From Laccaria trichodermophora (Eukaryota > Basidiomycota > Agaricomycetes > Agaricales > Hydnangiaceae): 64,000 nucleotides of DNA. Positions 50,786-60,227 of the stretch are shown here, piece by piece (positions within the stretch are counted from its first letter, which is position 1; each line of letters opens with the position of its first letter). Both the position numbers and the translations under genes were made by a program. A model generated the notes under the pieces. The model searched no databases and had not been told where the DNA came from. It saw only the letters and a program-made list of their open reading frames with translations. The stretch is taken from contig JACTVC010000025.1 in assembly GCA_018417955.1 (NCBI GenBank), forward strand, positions 682,001 through 746,000. Direction: 5' to 3'.

Positions 50786-53299
50786 TTAGGAAGTGGAGGA
50801 GCGGGCACGAGCTGCTGCGAGAAGGAGGCGATCGTTCTTCCTTTGGAGGCGGGCAGCCTTGGCAGTGTCAGTGCGTTGATGCTGCTTCTGGAGAGTCTCG
50901 GCGGCGTGCCATAAAAGGTTCTCGACGACTTTGGCGCGTTTGGCAGTGAGGCGCTCGGGTTCGGGTTCAACGACGAGGGGAGTGAAGGTGTTGGATGAAG
51001 AAGAGGAAGGGGTAGGCTCGTTAGATTCTGGAGCGGGACGCTTCTTGCCTCTGGGTTTGGTTTCAGGTTCACGCACGGGCTGGTTGGTGCGAGGTTTCGC
51101 GCCAATGTCGTTATCCGTGATATAGAAATCCGCGGTAGTGACTGGGTCGCCGTTTAAGTCGAATTCTTTGGTTTTGGCATCGTAGGTGGCGAAGCGGATG
51201 GGGTTGTCTTCAATGTGAGTGTTGAAGACTTCGGCGAAGTCGCGGTATCCAGCAGGAAAGGCGTCGGGCACTTGGCGACGACGAAGTTCTGCGTCGGTGG
51301 AGCAAAAGCTGGCAATCTGACCAGCGTGGAAGAAATATTTCTCCTCCTTGATGGGGTCGGTTGCAAGGAAGTTCGTACGAGAGAGACGCTTGATTTGAGC
51401 GTGAACGATGGAGCGAGGAAGAATCCGAGGGAGCTTCTTCCCAACGGGGATGACGGGAGCAGGGTCCACCTGATCGAGGGACGTGATCGGCGGAGCGTCA
51501 GGAAGGATGATGTCAGAGTCGAGCATGATGGTGCAAAGAGATAAAGTGTGAGATGAAGTGTGTTTGTCGCAAAACGGAAGGGTGATGAGTGGGGACGAGT
51601 GTCGGAATTTGGTGCGACGTTTGGAAGGGGATTTATGGTGTTGAGGAATTGGAATTACATCCAGCTGACCACTGAAAATTTGTGGGTCATCAGCAGGTGG
51701 TTTACCATGTCCCTTGGGCAGCTCCGAAATACCGGAGATACCAAGCAAGTCGAGGTACACAGGGAGGGCATTTAAATGAGAGATTTGATGGTAAGGCAGC
51801 CAGGTGACGTCGCCAGCCAACCACAATATCTCGAAAATCGCATTTTCCTTTGATCCGGAGTGGGACAAGATTTTATCCACAGCCCACTCGCCCTCCAAGC
51901 TATCGCCGAGAGAGAACTGCGCATCAAGACGACCGGGGAAAAGTCGGTCATCGTTTGGAATATGAATTCTAAGTAACGATGCATGAAAAACATTGTGGAC
52001 TCCCCTTTGTTTCAAATATGAGGGCAAATCCATTTGGAAAGACTGGTTTTTGAAGTCTTTCACAATCTTGTATGGTCCAATATATTTAGGAACCAGTTTA
52101 CAAGCGAGGCCCTTAGGAAACGAAATGTTTTTGGTGGAAATATAAACCAAATCATTTTCCTTGAAAGGGGAAAGCTGACGTTTTCTATTCGCGTTCCTAG
52201 TCTGCTTCACTCGGGCAGCTAGGATACTGTCATGCGCGGATATCAGAGCCAATTTTCTCTGTATTGCGAACGTTCGGACAGTGGGGTATTCGTCGGATTT
52301 GGCTGAAGTCCAAATCATGGATCTCGGCATTCGTCCGGTGTTCAAAAAGAAGGGCGCGTAACCCGTACTTTCCGATCTGGCCGAATTTATCGCGAACTCG
52401 ATTGCGGGTAACTTGGAGACCCAATCTGTTTGTTTCTCGTTAATGCATTGCCTCAGCATTTGAGTTACTGTTCGGTTGGCTCGTTCCGTGGAACCATCCG
52501 TTTCTGGATGATAAGCGCTCGACATTTTGAGCTTAGCACCTATCAGTTTGTGGAGATGACCCCAGAACACGCTTGTAAATAAAACATCCCTGTCACTGAT
52601 TATATGTTTGGGTAGACCATGAAGTTTGTAAACTTCTTCAAACATAAGTTCAGCAATCTGACGAGCGTTGTAATTTATTCTGCTCGGAACTAGGTGAACC
52701 ATGGCTGTCAATAAACAAATGATGACAGTGATGCAATCAAAGAACCCATCACGGTTCTTAGACTCCGGTAAGGGTCCGACGAAGTCTATTCCAATAGATT
52801 CCCATGGGTTGCTTGGCACTGGAAGTGGATTCAGCAGCCCATAGGGTTTCTGATTACTTGGTTTGCTGCGTTTACAAGTAGAGCAGGTTTCACAAAACGC
52901 TTTGGTGTCAGAGACTAAGTCTTTCCACCAAACGTGATCCCGAAGGTAATCCAACGTTTTGCTAGCGCCTAAGTGCGCGAGAAGCGAGTGCGCTTCAGAG
53001 ATAACGATTTCACGGGCGCTGCGCCCATCAATCAGAACCTTGGGAATACACAGCACCTTTGACTTTTCTGATTTCAGAAAGATAAGGTTGTCTTCCACTA
53101 CAAAATTCCTATAGTTATTTGGTTTCTCCAATATAGCCTTGAACATTGGGTCCTCAGCATATTTTCCTTGGAGTTTTCGCAGAAGGTCAATTCCATTTTG
53201 ACTTTCCGATACAATGTTTACTAACGATGGAAATTCTGATGGGATCGAGAGCTCGGGGCGTATCTCCGTGTCTTCGATATCATCAGATCTAGGTGCCAC
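50786..53299 (-). CDS. Element A integrase with C-terminal extension
   Basis: The integrase zinc-binding domain (HSLLAHLGASKTLDYLRDH, CETCSTCKRSKP) is followed by the core with catalytic residues in IGIDFVGPLPES, HIISDRDVLFTSVFWG and HPETDGSTERANRTV. Then come a C-terminal region (LVPKYIGPYKIVKDF, HNVFHASLLRIH) and a chromodomain-like end (EWAVDKILSHSG, FEILWLAGDVTWLPYHQI). About 270 further residues follow, with no recognised domain and a basic, coiled tail (AKAARLQRKNDRLL). The frame has no ATG at its start and overlaps the preceding pol frame in another phase, so it is probably made by frame change or was damaged. The extension may be a captured extra protein. Confidence 0.85.
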   Translation of the reverse strand: MAPRSDDIEDTEIRPELSIPSEFPSLVNIVSESQNGIDLLRKLQGKYAEDPMFKAILEKPNNYRNFVVEDNLIFLKSEKSKVLCIPKVLIDGRSAREIVISEAHSLLAHLGASKTLDYLRDHVWWKDLVSDTKAFCETCSTCKRSKPSNQKPYGLLNPLPVPSNPWESIGIDFVGPLPESKNRDGFFDCITVIICLLTAMVHLVPSRINYNARQIAELMFEEVYKLHGLPKHIISDRDVLFTSVFWGHLHKLIGAKLKMSSAYHPETDGSTERANRTVTQMLRQCINEKQTDWVSKLPAIEFAINSARSESTGYAPFFLNTGRMPRSMIWTSAKSDEYPTVRTFAIQRKLALISAHDSILAARVKQTRNANRKRQLSPFKENDLVYISTKNISFPKGLACKLVPKYIGPYKIVKDFKNQSFQMDLPSYLKQRGVHNVFHASLLRIHIPNDDRLFPGRLDAQFSLGDSLEGEWAVDKILSHSGSKENAIFEILWLAGDVTWLPYHQISHLNALPVYLDLLGISGISELPKGHGKPPADDPQIFSGQLDVIPIPQHHKSPSKRRTKFRHSSPLITLPFCDKHTSSHTLSLCTIMLDSDIILPDAPPITSLDQVDPAPVIPVGKKLPRILPRSIVHAQIKRLSRTNFLATDPIKEEKYFFHAGQIASFCSTDAELRRRQVPDAFPAGYRDFAEVFNTHIEDNPIRFATYDAKTKEFDLNGDPVTTADFYITDNDIGAKPRTNQPVREPETKPRGKKRPAPESNEPTPSSSSSNTFTPLVVEPEPERLTAKRAKVVENLLWHAAETLQKQHQRTDTAKAARLQRKNDRLLLAAARARSSTS

Positions 53300-53412
53300 A
53301 CTATTTTAGCTCGCGGCGGCACTCGGATCGTGAGTTTCTCACTGGGCGTGGTTTTGGGCGCCGTTTTGTCAACGTTCACTTTTGCATTCCCATTCCCGCC
53401 CTCCTTTCGTTG

Positions 53413-56400
53413 TCAAGGGCCTCGAACAACGAAATGATCCTTCATTCGCGCTGCGAATTCTTTGGAGGTTTCAGGACGGCCTGTCTCTGCGCCAGGCGCT
53501 GGTTCTCTTGGGCGTCTTTGCACGGCGACGCGCGCTTCGATACCCGCCAATACTGGCAACGTTGTTTCCACGAGATCAAGATGGTCATCATCAACGACAT
53601 CAAAGTACGTGTATTCGCTAGCCGCTCGCACCGTTCCAGGACTATCCGCTGAGTATATCCTGGACAGCGCGTCCGCTACGACATTCTCAGATCCAGCAAC
53701 GTAAACGACTTCGAAATCAAATTCGCTTATCGTTTCGATCCACCGAGCTTGCCTGCCGGATAGATTTCGTTGATTCAGTAAGTATTCCAGACCTTTATGG
53801 TCTGTAATCCACTTAAATTTTACGCCTTGTAGAATATCACGGTGTCTCAACATCGTTTCAACTCCAGCAAGCATCTCAATTTCGTGGACCGGATAATTCT
53901 GCTGTGCAGAATTGAGCTTAGCTGAGTAAAATGCCGCAATCTTGGCATCTTTCCAGTTTTTTCCTTGGCTGACAAGACCGGCAACGCCTGTAGCGCACCC
54001 ATCCGTTACCATCCAGATTTGGGGCGCGCTAGGCGCGTATTCGAGGGGAACGCGATTATGGTCCCTAGCCGCTTGAACAAGCGCTTTGACGTCCTCAAAC
54101 GCTCGCTGCTCCGTGAATCCCCAACGAAAAGGTACGGTATCTCCAGTGAGTCCATGGAGAACGCCCATCGGAATTCTAACGTTTGGGATATCTTCTGCTA
54201 GATATCCCACGGAACCCAGGAATCCGCGAAGAAGATCGCGATTCGTCGGTGTCTTCCAATTCAAGACTGAGTCGACTTTGTAGGGATCCATACGGATGCC
54301 GTTGTCACTGACAATCCGTCCGAGGATTTTCATTTCTGGGCAAAGGAAGTACAACTTCTTCTTGCTCAGGTAAAGTTTTTCTCTGGTAAGAATATCAATC
54401 ACAATTTTAACATGTTTGATGTGATCTTCAACAGAATCTGAATAAATTATTATATCATCCAGATATACGTCCATGAACTGGCCTATGTAAGGCGAGAATA
54501 ATTGGTTCATCAATGCCTGGTAAGTTGCAGGGGCATTGCAATCCCCCTGTTGGATTACATGGCTAATCATGTTTCCATCAGGAGTAGTTGTTGCAGTCCG
54601 GTGAACGTGCTCGGGCGTGATACGAATTTGTTCGTATGCGTCCTTGCCGTCCATCATGGACCGAAAACGATGTCTAGCCGCCCTCCGCAAAATCCCTTCT
54701 GGGTCTGGGAGCGGGGACGTCATTTTGTGCGTATTTTCATTTTGAGCACGCAAATCGTATACCGTTCTGAGCAATGGGGGGTCTCCAGGTTTCCTGGGTT
54801 TAACTACTAACAACATAGGAATCGTGTTAGAGGCGTTCGTTATTTCCCAACGGCCCGTCTTCAGGTATGCGTTCTTTTTCTCAACCCACTGAGATCTTAA
54901 AGCTTCAGGGCATCGCGAAGGACGCCATGGATACAACTTGTTTTCATCAATCAAAGGTATGGTATGATTGATTATTCTCAAAGGTGGGAGTTCAGTCTCA
55001 CTCGCATCTTTGCACAGAGGGTCCGCATATTCCAATAGGAATTTTCGCGCCCTATCTATGTCCAGATTTTCGAGTGCAACAGCTCGTGACGCGATGGACG
55101 TTACCGAAATTCCGTCAAGAGGCAACGCCGCATCGCTTCCAACAAGAACTCGAGCGGGATTAAATCCCACTGACACTTGGTGCTGGTACAGCCAGGGCGT
55201 GCCCAGGATCAAGTCGTAATTCGATAGGTTTATTATATCAAAGTACCTGTCTTCTGTTATTTTTTGATATTCAAACTTAACGCTTGCTCCAGAATTTATT
55301 TTGGAGCGTGATCCCTGCACCGCTAGCTGCAGGCCAAGGGGTAAGGCTAGCTTATCCTTTTTTACTTTCAGCTGATCAGCCACTGTAGAAGACATAAAGT
55401 CCCCCAGTGAGCCTGAATCAAGAAGGGCTCGTGCTGGGTGCCCATTTATCTTGGCAGTGATTACTACAGGTCGAGGGACCTTTCTACTGGTATCCTTCGT
55501 CACTGCAGCGTTCCGCTGAACAGCAGGATACGTGCCGCGAGGGACCTGAAGTCCATATAACTCCAGGTACGCGTCATAGGGTCCTGGATCATTGTTTTGA
55601 TCGGTCTTCGTTCCGTTAGATCGTTGATCCAAGTTCCATGCGGAACTATCATCGTCATCAGGGTCTCGGGACTTTTTGTCAGGAATTAAGTCTGTTTCCG
55701 TTTGATGCCGCGCGTTCTCGAGCGCGTCAACTAATTGGTCTTCATACCAACTAGCTAGGTCAAAGGCCGGGTTCTCAACCATCATAGAAGACAGGTGAGT
55801 TATTACCTCCCACTGATGATCTTCTATCACGAAGGTGTCGTTGTTCTGGGCATCTAGGGATACAGAGAACCGACGATGCAAAGGGACCGCAGGAAACAGA
55901 TCGTCGAAAGCGTATGGTGCCCCTCGTCTTAATACGCGGGCGATTTCGCTTTCTAGGAGATTTCCCATAGTTAGCGGGACATGGCTGATGTCCCATTGGT
56001 GCGTGGATATGCCTGTGCGAATTGAACACTGATTTGCATACCATTCTCCAGGTGCAAAACGTGGTTGCATCATCAAGTCCGTGGACAGGTAGCTATTTAC
56101 CTGCAGGACTCGGTCGTGCACTTGGTACTGGTCTTCCCCGATACGCACGACCCCAAAACGTCTGAAGGAGCTCACCCTTGGGCTTGGAATGTCCCCGGGG
56201 TATGGGGCGCAAATCTCAAGATTTTGGGCCACCAACTCACCATGGATTTCGCCTATGGGAGTGTAAGTGCGTTCATCCCAATTGGACGCGTTTTCTTCAT
56301 CCCAATCCGAGTCAGTCACGGATTGTAGGTCAGGCATGTCAGAATAGTCGACATCATCGTCAGCATGTAACTCAGGTGAGTTATTATTGCTTTCGGTGAT

Positions 56401-56466
56401 TGAAATCAACTCCTCAAATTCTGAACCAGGTTCAGGGTTTTCGTTGAATAGTGTGGATAAATCCAC
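53413..56466 (-). CDS. Element A protease, reverse transcriptase and RNase H
   Basis: The order is an acidic N-terminus; aspartic protease (RALLDSGSLGDFMSSTVADQ); RT (LRTVYDLRAQNENTH, FRSMMDGKDAYEQIRI, CNAPATYQALMNQLF, catalytic FMDVYLDDIIIYS); and RNase H (WMVTDGCATGVAGLVSQGKN, FKWITDHKGLEYLLNQRNL, VADALSRI). The open frame starts without an ATG inside the end of gag, in the -1 frame, with the two frames overlapping by about 80 nt. It ends at TGA (53413-53415); the same frame stays open beyond this stop towards the integrase. No canonical slippery heptamer was evident in the overlap. Confidence 0.88.
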   Translation of the reverse strand: MDLSTLFNENPEPGSEFEELISITESNNNSPELHADDDVDYSDMPDLQSVTDSDWDEENASNWDERTYTPIGEIHGELVAQNLEICAPYPGDIPSPRVSSFRRFGVVRIGEDQYQVHDRVLQVNSYLSTDLMMQPRFAPGEWYANQCSIRTGISTHQWDISHVPLTMGNLLESEIARVLRRGAPYAFDDLFPAVPLHRRFSVSLDAQNNDTFVIEDHQWEVITHLSSMMVENPAFDLASWYEDQLVDALENARHQTETDLIPDKKSRDPDDDDSSAWNLDQRSNGTKTDQNNDPGPYDAYLELYGLQVPRGTYPAVQRNAAVTKDTSRKVPRPVVITAKINGHPARALLDSGSLGDFMSSTVADQLKVKKDKLALPLGLQLAVQGSRSKINSGASVKFEYQKITEDRYFDIINLSNYDLILGTPWLYQHQVSVGFNPARVLVGSDAALPLDGISVTSIASRAVALENLDIDRARKFLLEYADPLCKDASETELPPLRIINHTIPLIDENKLYPWRPSRCPEALRSQWVEKKNAYLKTGRWEITNASNTIPMLLVVKPRKPGDPPLLRTVYDLRAQNENTHKMTSPLPDPEGILRRAARHRFRSMMDGKDAYEQIRITPEHVHRTATTTPDGNMISHVIQQGDCNAPATYQALMNQLFSPYIGQFMDVYLDDIIIYSDSVEDHIKHVKIVIDILTREKLYLSKKKLYFLCPEMKILGRIVSDNGIRMDPYKVDSVLNWKTPTNRDLLRGFLGSVGYLAEDIPNVRIPMGVLHGLTGDTVPFRWGFTEQRAFEDVKALVQAARDHNRVPLEYAPSAPQIWMVTDGCATGVAGLVSQGKNWKDAKIAAFYSAKLNSAQQNYPVHEIEMLAGVETMLRHRDILQGVKFKWITDHKGLEYLLNQRNLSGRQARWIETISEFDFEVVYVAGSENVVADALSRIYSADSPGTVRAASEYTYFDVVDDDHLDLVETTLPVLAGIEARVAVQRRPREPAPGAETGRPETSKEFAARMKDHFVVRGP

Positions 56467-59243
56467 ATCGACATAAATCGAACTTTAGGATAGCGTCGAG
56501 CTTGATACCACTTGGCCAAGTCAAAGTGAGCATTCATTATAATTGACTTGTCAACTTTCAATGGCTGACTGAAATCTTCGTCATGAATTACGAATTCATC
56601 AGGCTCGCCACGCGTTACATAGAAACGACCTTCAGGATCCGCGTCGGGATCACTGGAAGGGTAGAGTGTTGGGATGCCACTACACAGCATGTGCGTCGCA
56701 TTGATACTGTAAGCATCCGCCATAGTCCAAAGGCGCTTCATTTTTTCTAATTTATGAAGTCGACGTGATAGCCGGCGTGCGTACCACTCTCCTAGTCGGA
56801 AGTGAGAGTTTTCCAGATTCGAGGTGCGTATCACACAACCGTTTAGATTCAGGTAATCATTAATACGATACCAATCAGGATTGCTAGTCCGATAAACGCT
56901 AAATCGTTGGCGGACACCGCCGTTACCCATCGCGTTACTATCACCAGGGTACGGCTGCATGATGTCCAGTACGTATTCGGCCATCAAAGCCAGAGCATCC
57001 CCAAGTGCGGTACGTCGAGGCATGTCAGGATCATAAATCATCCATGAGGGCTCATTCCCAATCCATTCGATGTTTTCAGAATTTTGCCAAGTTATTGCGC
57101 CAAGTTCTAGTGAATCGATGGCTTCAGCTTCATCAGATTCAAGAGACTCAGGCTCAATCTCAATATTATAATTGGTAAGTCCGGGTGGTTTGCTATTATT
57201 GCCACCAGACTTAACTGTATTTCCCTGAGGACAGTTTCGCGAAAGATGGCCTGGTTTCTTGCAACGGAAGCAAGATCCAGATGCCAATAATTCAGCTTTC
57301 TCCTTGTCACTCAGTCTGGGAGCCGTACTTTCACGTTGAAAGTTATTCGGTTTGGAATGCTTCCAGTCAGTTCGTCTGGAAGAGTTATTCTGATTGAAGT
57401 TCCCTTTAGGCTGTTGGGACTGGGGCCGGCTGGACCCTCTGGAGAAATTATTATTCTTCCGCTGTTGATCAGGGACTGACTCCGAAATTTCGATGGTTTC
57501 TGCTCCGTCGCAGACGTCATCCCATTCAGATATCTCGGGATTGTATCCATCACGCCAGAGAGCCCTTTGAATCGAGCTGCGGAGACCATTCCAAAGCTTG
57601 ATTACTTTTTCACGATCGTCAACAACGCCGATCATATTGAAAAGTTCCTCGAGTTCGTGTACGTATTCCGAAACCGTTTTTTCATTTTGGAAACACTTTT
57701 TAAGCTTTTTCCTTTGTGCCATCCTATAGTTTATTGGGAAGCAGTAATTGAACATTTGTTCAAAGAATTGCCGGAGCGTCCAGTCTCGGTAATTCATTGA
57801 TACTTTCTGAGTATAATAATCGTAAGCCTTTCCTTTCAAATAATATGATAGGACAAAGACTTGTTTATTTCTACGGACTTTTCCAGCCGTAACGTACTCA
57901 GTTCCCTCAGTAACAAAGCGGTGATAGGAGCGAGCATCTGCTGCTCCATCATATTCTTTGGGGGGAATGGGTTTCAGTCCAGATTTACGTGACCTGGACT
58001 TAGAACGCTGGTGCCTGCGACGCGACTTTCGCTTGGAGCGTTTCCTCGCGCGTGGGCTGTCCTGAGAGCTAACCGAGCTCTCAGAATCACTTGGCGACTC
58101 ACTCGAGGATGAGTCCGAGCTGGAATAAGAAGAATCTGAAGATTCAGGGTCTGGATCCGTTCGACGAGAGCGAGAGCGTCTGTCGACATTGTCAAGTGCA
58201 CGCCCGAGGTAGCTGTCAGGTGCGATTTGATTAATGGGTCTGCTTTCCGCGCTTCGAGTAACCTTTTCCCGGCGCGCGGATCGACGATCATTAACCTTGG
58301 AGACATGTCGCCCAGTCAGGTCTGACATGGGAGTCTGTGCCTTAGGGTTCTTAGTAACCTTTAAGGTTTTCTTCTTGTTTCTGTGAGTGCGTTTCTTCCG
58401 TGCCGATTTTTCATTCTCTGAATTTTCATTCTCGGAATCTGATCGCGCAGATGTTTCCTTGTGATGATCCTTAAAAGACTCAAGAGCGGCGCGCTGGGCG
58501 TCGACATCCAGGTCTTCATCACTTAATTGGGCCGCACCCCAATTCCTCGGGTCAACATTTTTGCCTTTGGAATGGGATGGCCCTTCACCACGTGAGGCCG
58601 GAGATTCCGCCCTCTTCCGAGGTAATTCCTTAAGTTTCTCATAACGACGAGAAATTTGTTTCTTCTGAGCTGGGGTCAATTGTTCTTCAGCTTGGCTGAG
58701 GACAGATTCTTTTTCTGTTCTCAATTTCTTATTGTTTTTGTCAATAGCAATAGAATTTTTAATCATTCTAACTTTACTAAGAGATTCCAGGCTACGTGTA
58801 CGCCTAGGAACTACTCTGATCCAAGGATTGGGGTTATCATCCTGGTCACTGGGTTCACTCGACTCTGATAAGTCAGATTCACAATCAGGAACGACGTCGT
58901 CGTTCCCAAAGGTGACGCCAGCCGTAGCTGGGATACGCTCCGTAGACGTCGTGCTCTGCACTTGTTCTTTGGGAGGAAGACGCCGAAGCGTCCCTTCCCC
59001 GCTGGCGGTAACCGGCGAGGAAGGCCTGGAGGCCGCCACATCGCTATAAGAGCGAGGGGTTTTCTCCGATGAAATTGCCGTGAGCCTGGCAGGGCTGGTG
59101 GGGGCCGCATCAGGCGAGCCCTCACGGGATATCTGTGAACCGAGGTTGTTAGTAACAAAGTTAGTAGAGGCGGGCGCACCATTCTGGGTAGCTAATCCGG
59201 AACGCGAGACGCGCGCACGAGTCTGATAACGAGTAGAAGACAT
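56406..59243 (-). CDS. Element A gag-like polyprotein, 945 residues
   Basis: The first frame after a short leader downstream of the 5' LTR. The N-terminal 400 residues are charged and low-complexity, with RS/basic stretches (RSRSRRTDPDPESSDSSY, RKRSKRKSRRRHQRSKSR). The capsid-like region includes YHRFVTEGTEYVTAGKV, SYYLKGKAYDYYTQKV and FEQMFNYCFPINYRMAQRKK, followed by the zinc knuckle CFRCKKPGHLSRNCP (CX2CX4HX4C). About 190 residues after the knuckle precede the stop, overlapping the pol frame. It would assemble the particle and package RNA. Confidence 0.85.
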   Translation of the reverse strand: MSSTRYQTRARVSRSGLATQNGAPASTNFVTNNLGSQISREGSPDAAPTSPARLTAISSEKTPRSYSDVAASRPSSPVTASGEGTLRRLPPKEQVQSTTSTERIPATAGVTFGNDDVVPDCESDLSESSEPSDQDDNPNPWIRVVPRRTRSLESLSKVRMIKNSIAIDKNNKKLRTEKESVLSQAEEQLTPAQKKQISRRYEKLKELPRKRAESPASRGEGPSHSKGKNVDPRNWGAAQLSDEDLDVDAQRAALESFKDHHKETSARSDSENENSENEKSARKKRTHRNKKKTLKVTKNPKAQTPMSDLTGRHVSKVNDRRSARREKVTRSAESRPINQIAPDSYLGRALDNVDRRSRSRRTDPDPESSDSSYSSSDSSSSESPSDSESSVSSQDSPRARKRSKRKSRRRHQRSKSRSRKSGLKPIPPKEYDGAADARSYHRFVTEGTEYVTAGKVRRNKQVFVLSYYLKGKAYDYYTQKVSMNYRDWTLRQFFEQMFNYCFPINYRMAQRKKLKKCFQNEKTVSEYVHELEELFNMIGVVDDREKVIKLWNGLRSSIQRALWRDGYNPEISEWDDVCDGAETIEISESVPDQQRKNNNFSRGSSRPQSQQPKGNFNQNNSSRRTDWKHSKPNNFQRESTAPRLSDKEKAELLASGSCFRCKKPGHLSRNCPQGNTVKSGGNNSKPPGLTNYNIEIEPESLESDEAEAIDSLELGAITWQNSENIEWIGNEPSWMIYDPDMPRRTALGDALALMAEYVLDIMQPYPGDSNAMGNGGVRQRFSVYRTSNPDWYRINDYLNLNGCVIRTSNLENSHFRLGEWYARRLSRRLHKLEKMKRLWTMADAYSINATHMLCSGIPTLYPSSDPDADPEGRFYVTRGEPDEFVIHDEDFSQPLKVDKSIIMNAHFDLAKWYQARRYPKVRFMSMWIYPHYSTKTLNLVQNLRS

Positions 59244-59400
59244 AGAGACGAGATAAAGAGATAAATGAGACGAGGGGGGTATGGTCGCCAGAAGTCGGGG
59301 GTCCGGGTGATCAAACCGAAGGAGTCCAGAAAACGGGCGATGTCGAGAAGAGAGAGAGAGAAGAGACGAGTTTTGTCGAGTCGGGTTAAGTCAAAAAATA

Positions 59401-59753
59401 TGTGACAGATCTGTGACTACGGTGACGGAGGTGACTGTAGTTTGGAGCTGGCACACTGAGAGCAAGAGCGAACACGAAAGACTGTTTAAGACTCTGGTAT
59501 TCACTGGGGTAACTACGAGATACAGTCTGTTCTTTTATACTGCAGTAGGTAGGGCAAGGGGTAGGACAAGGATGGGGATAATAGGCAGGGATAACAAATG
59601 AGATAGGCAGGTGATAGGCAATGGGAGTAGGGAGCAGTAAGTGTCCATAGAGATATCAAACCGTAGGCGTTGAGAATGGGCCGACGGAGGCCGAGCGCGT
59701 AAGCGCGAAGACGAGAGGATTGGAACCGTGATAATGAGGTCACGTCTGTTACA
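59401..59753 (-). repeat. 5' LTR of element A
   Basis: 353 bp, one difference from the LTR at 37720. Followed on the plus strand by GGAGG, the second copy of the target duplication. Confidence 0.93.
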
Positions 59754-59758
59754 GGAGG

Positions 59759-60227
59759 CTTTCTGGTTATGCCGAAACAAAATTGTAGAGATAAATTCAG
59801 CTTCACCTCACTGGTTCGTTTGATGTCAAACCGAGATACAAAACCACAAATTTTCTTGCAAGGTGGATGGGGAATGGGCTCGAGATGATTGTCGGCAATC
59901 GTCGACTCACAGAAAGAGATAGAATTGGAATGGTTGCAACCCGTCACGCAACACGTTCGTCACCTGATGTGACATTGGCACGTGATGTCCATTATTTGAC
60001 AAATTGACACGACAGTCGAAGTTCGAAGTTCAACTTTCTCTTCACACTCACGGCAAGACCCAAGCAAGACCTGAATTTTCTGAGATTCGATTTCGGGGTC
60101 TCCGACGAAGAGGCATCATATTGGAACTAATTCTTTGTCATTCCTCGTTTGGTGGAAGGGGTGGAATCCATCGGATCGGAAGTTCACGTTGTCCACGAAA
60201 CGGTCCGCAACTGGGGTCTACTTGTCG
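59759..60227. other. Interval between element A and the F-box gene
   Basis: Host DNA resumes after the target duplication. No gene motif was seen; the 3' part presumably contains the promoter of the F-box gene. Confidence 0.4.

Larger units (their letters stand above)
37720..59753 (-). mobile_element. Ty3/gypsy LTR retrotransposon A
   Basis: Two 353-bp LTRs (37720-38072 and 59401-59753, one difference) are flanked by the 5-bp duplication GGAGG (37715-37719 and 59754-59758). The minus-strand internal region carries gag, protease-RT-RNase H and integrase frames. Removing nested element B leaves about 9.5 kb. The order RT-RNase H-integrase places it in Ty3/gypsy. B sits between the polypurine region and the 3' LTR. 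The sequence after the 5' LTR (TATTTTTTGACTTAACCCG) does not begin with TGG, so the minus-strand primer is not an ordinary full-length tRNA match, or the site has changed. Confidence 0.92.

Noticed and set aside
56406..56466. A classic -1 slippery heptamer between gag and pol of element A
   Set aside because: No X XXY YYZ in the gag frame could be found; GAAAACC and GGATTTA do not fit the codon phase.
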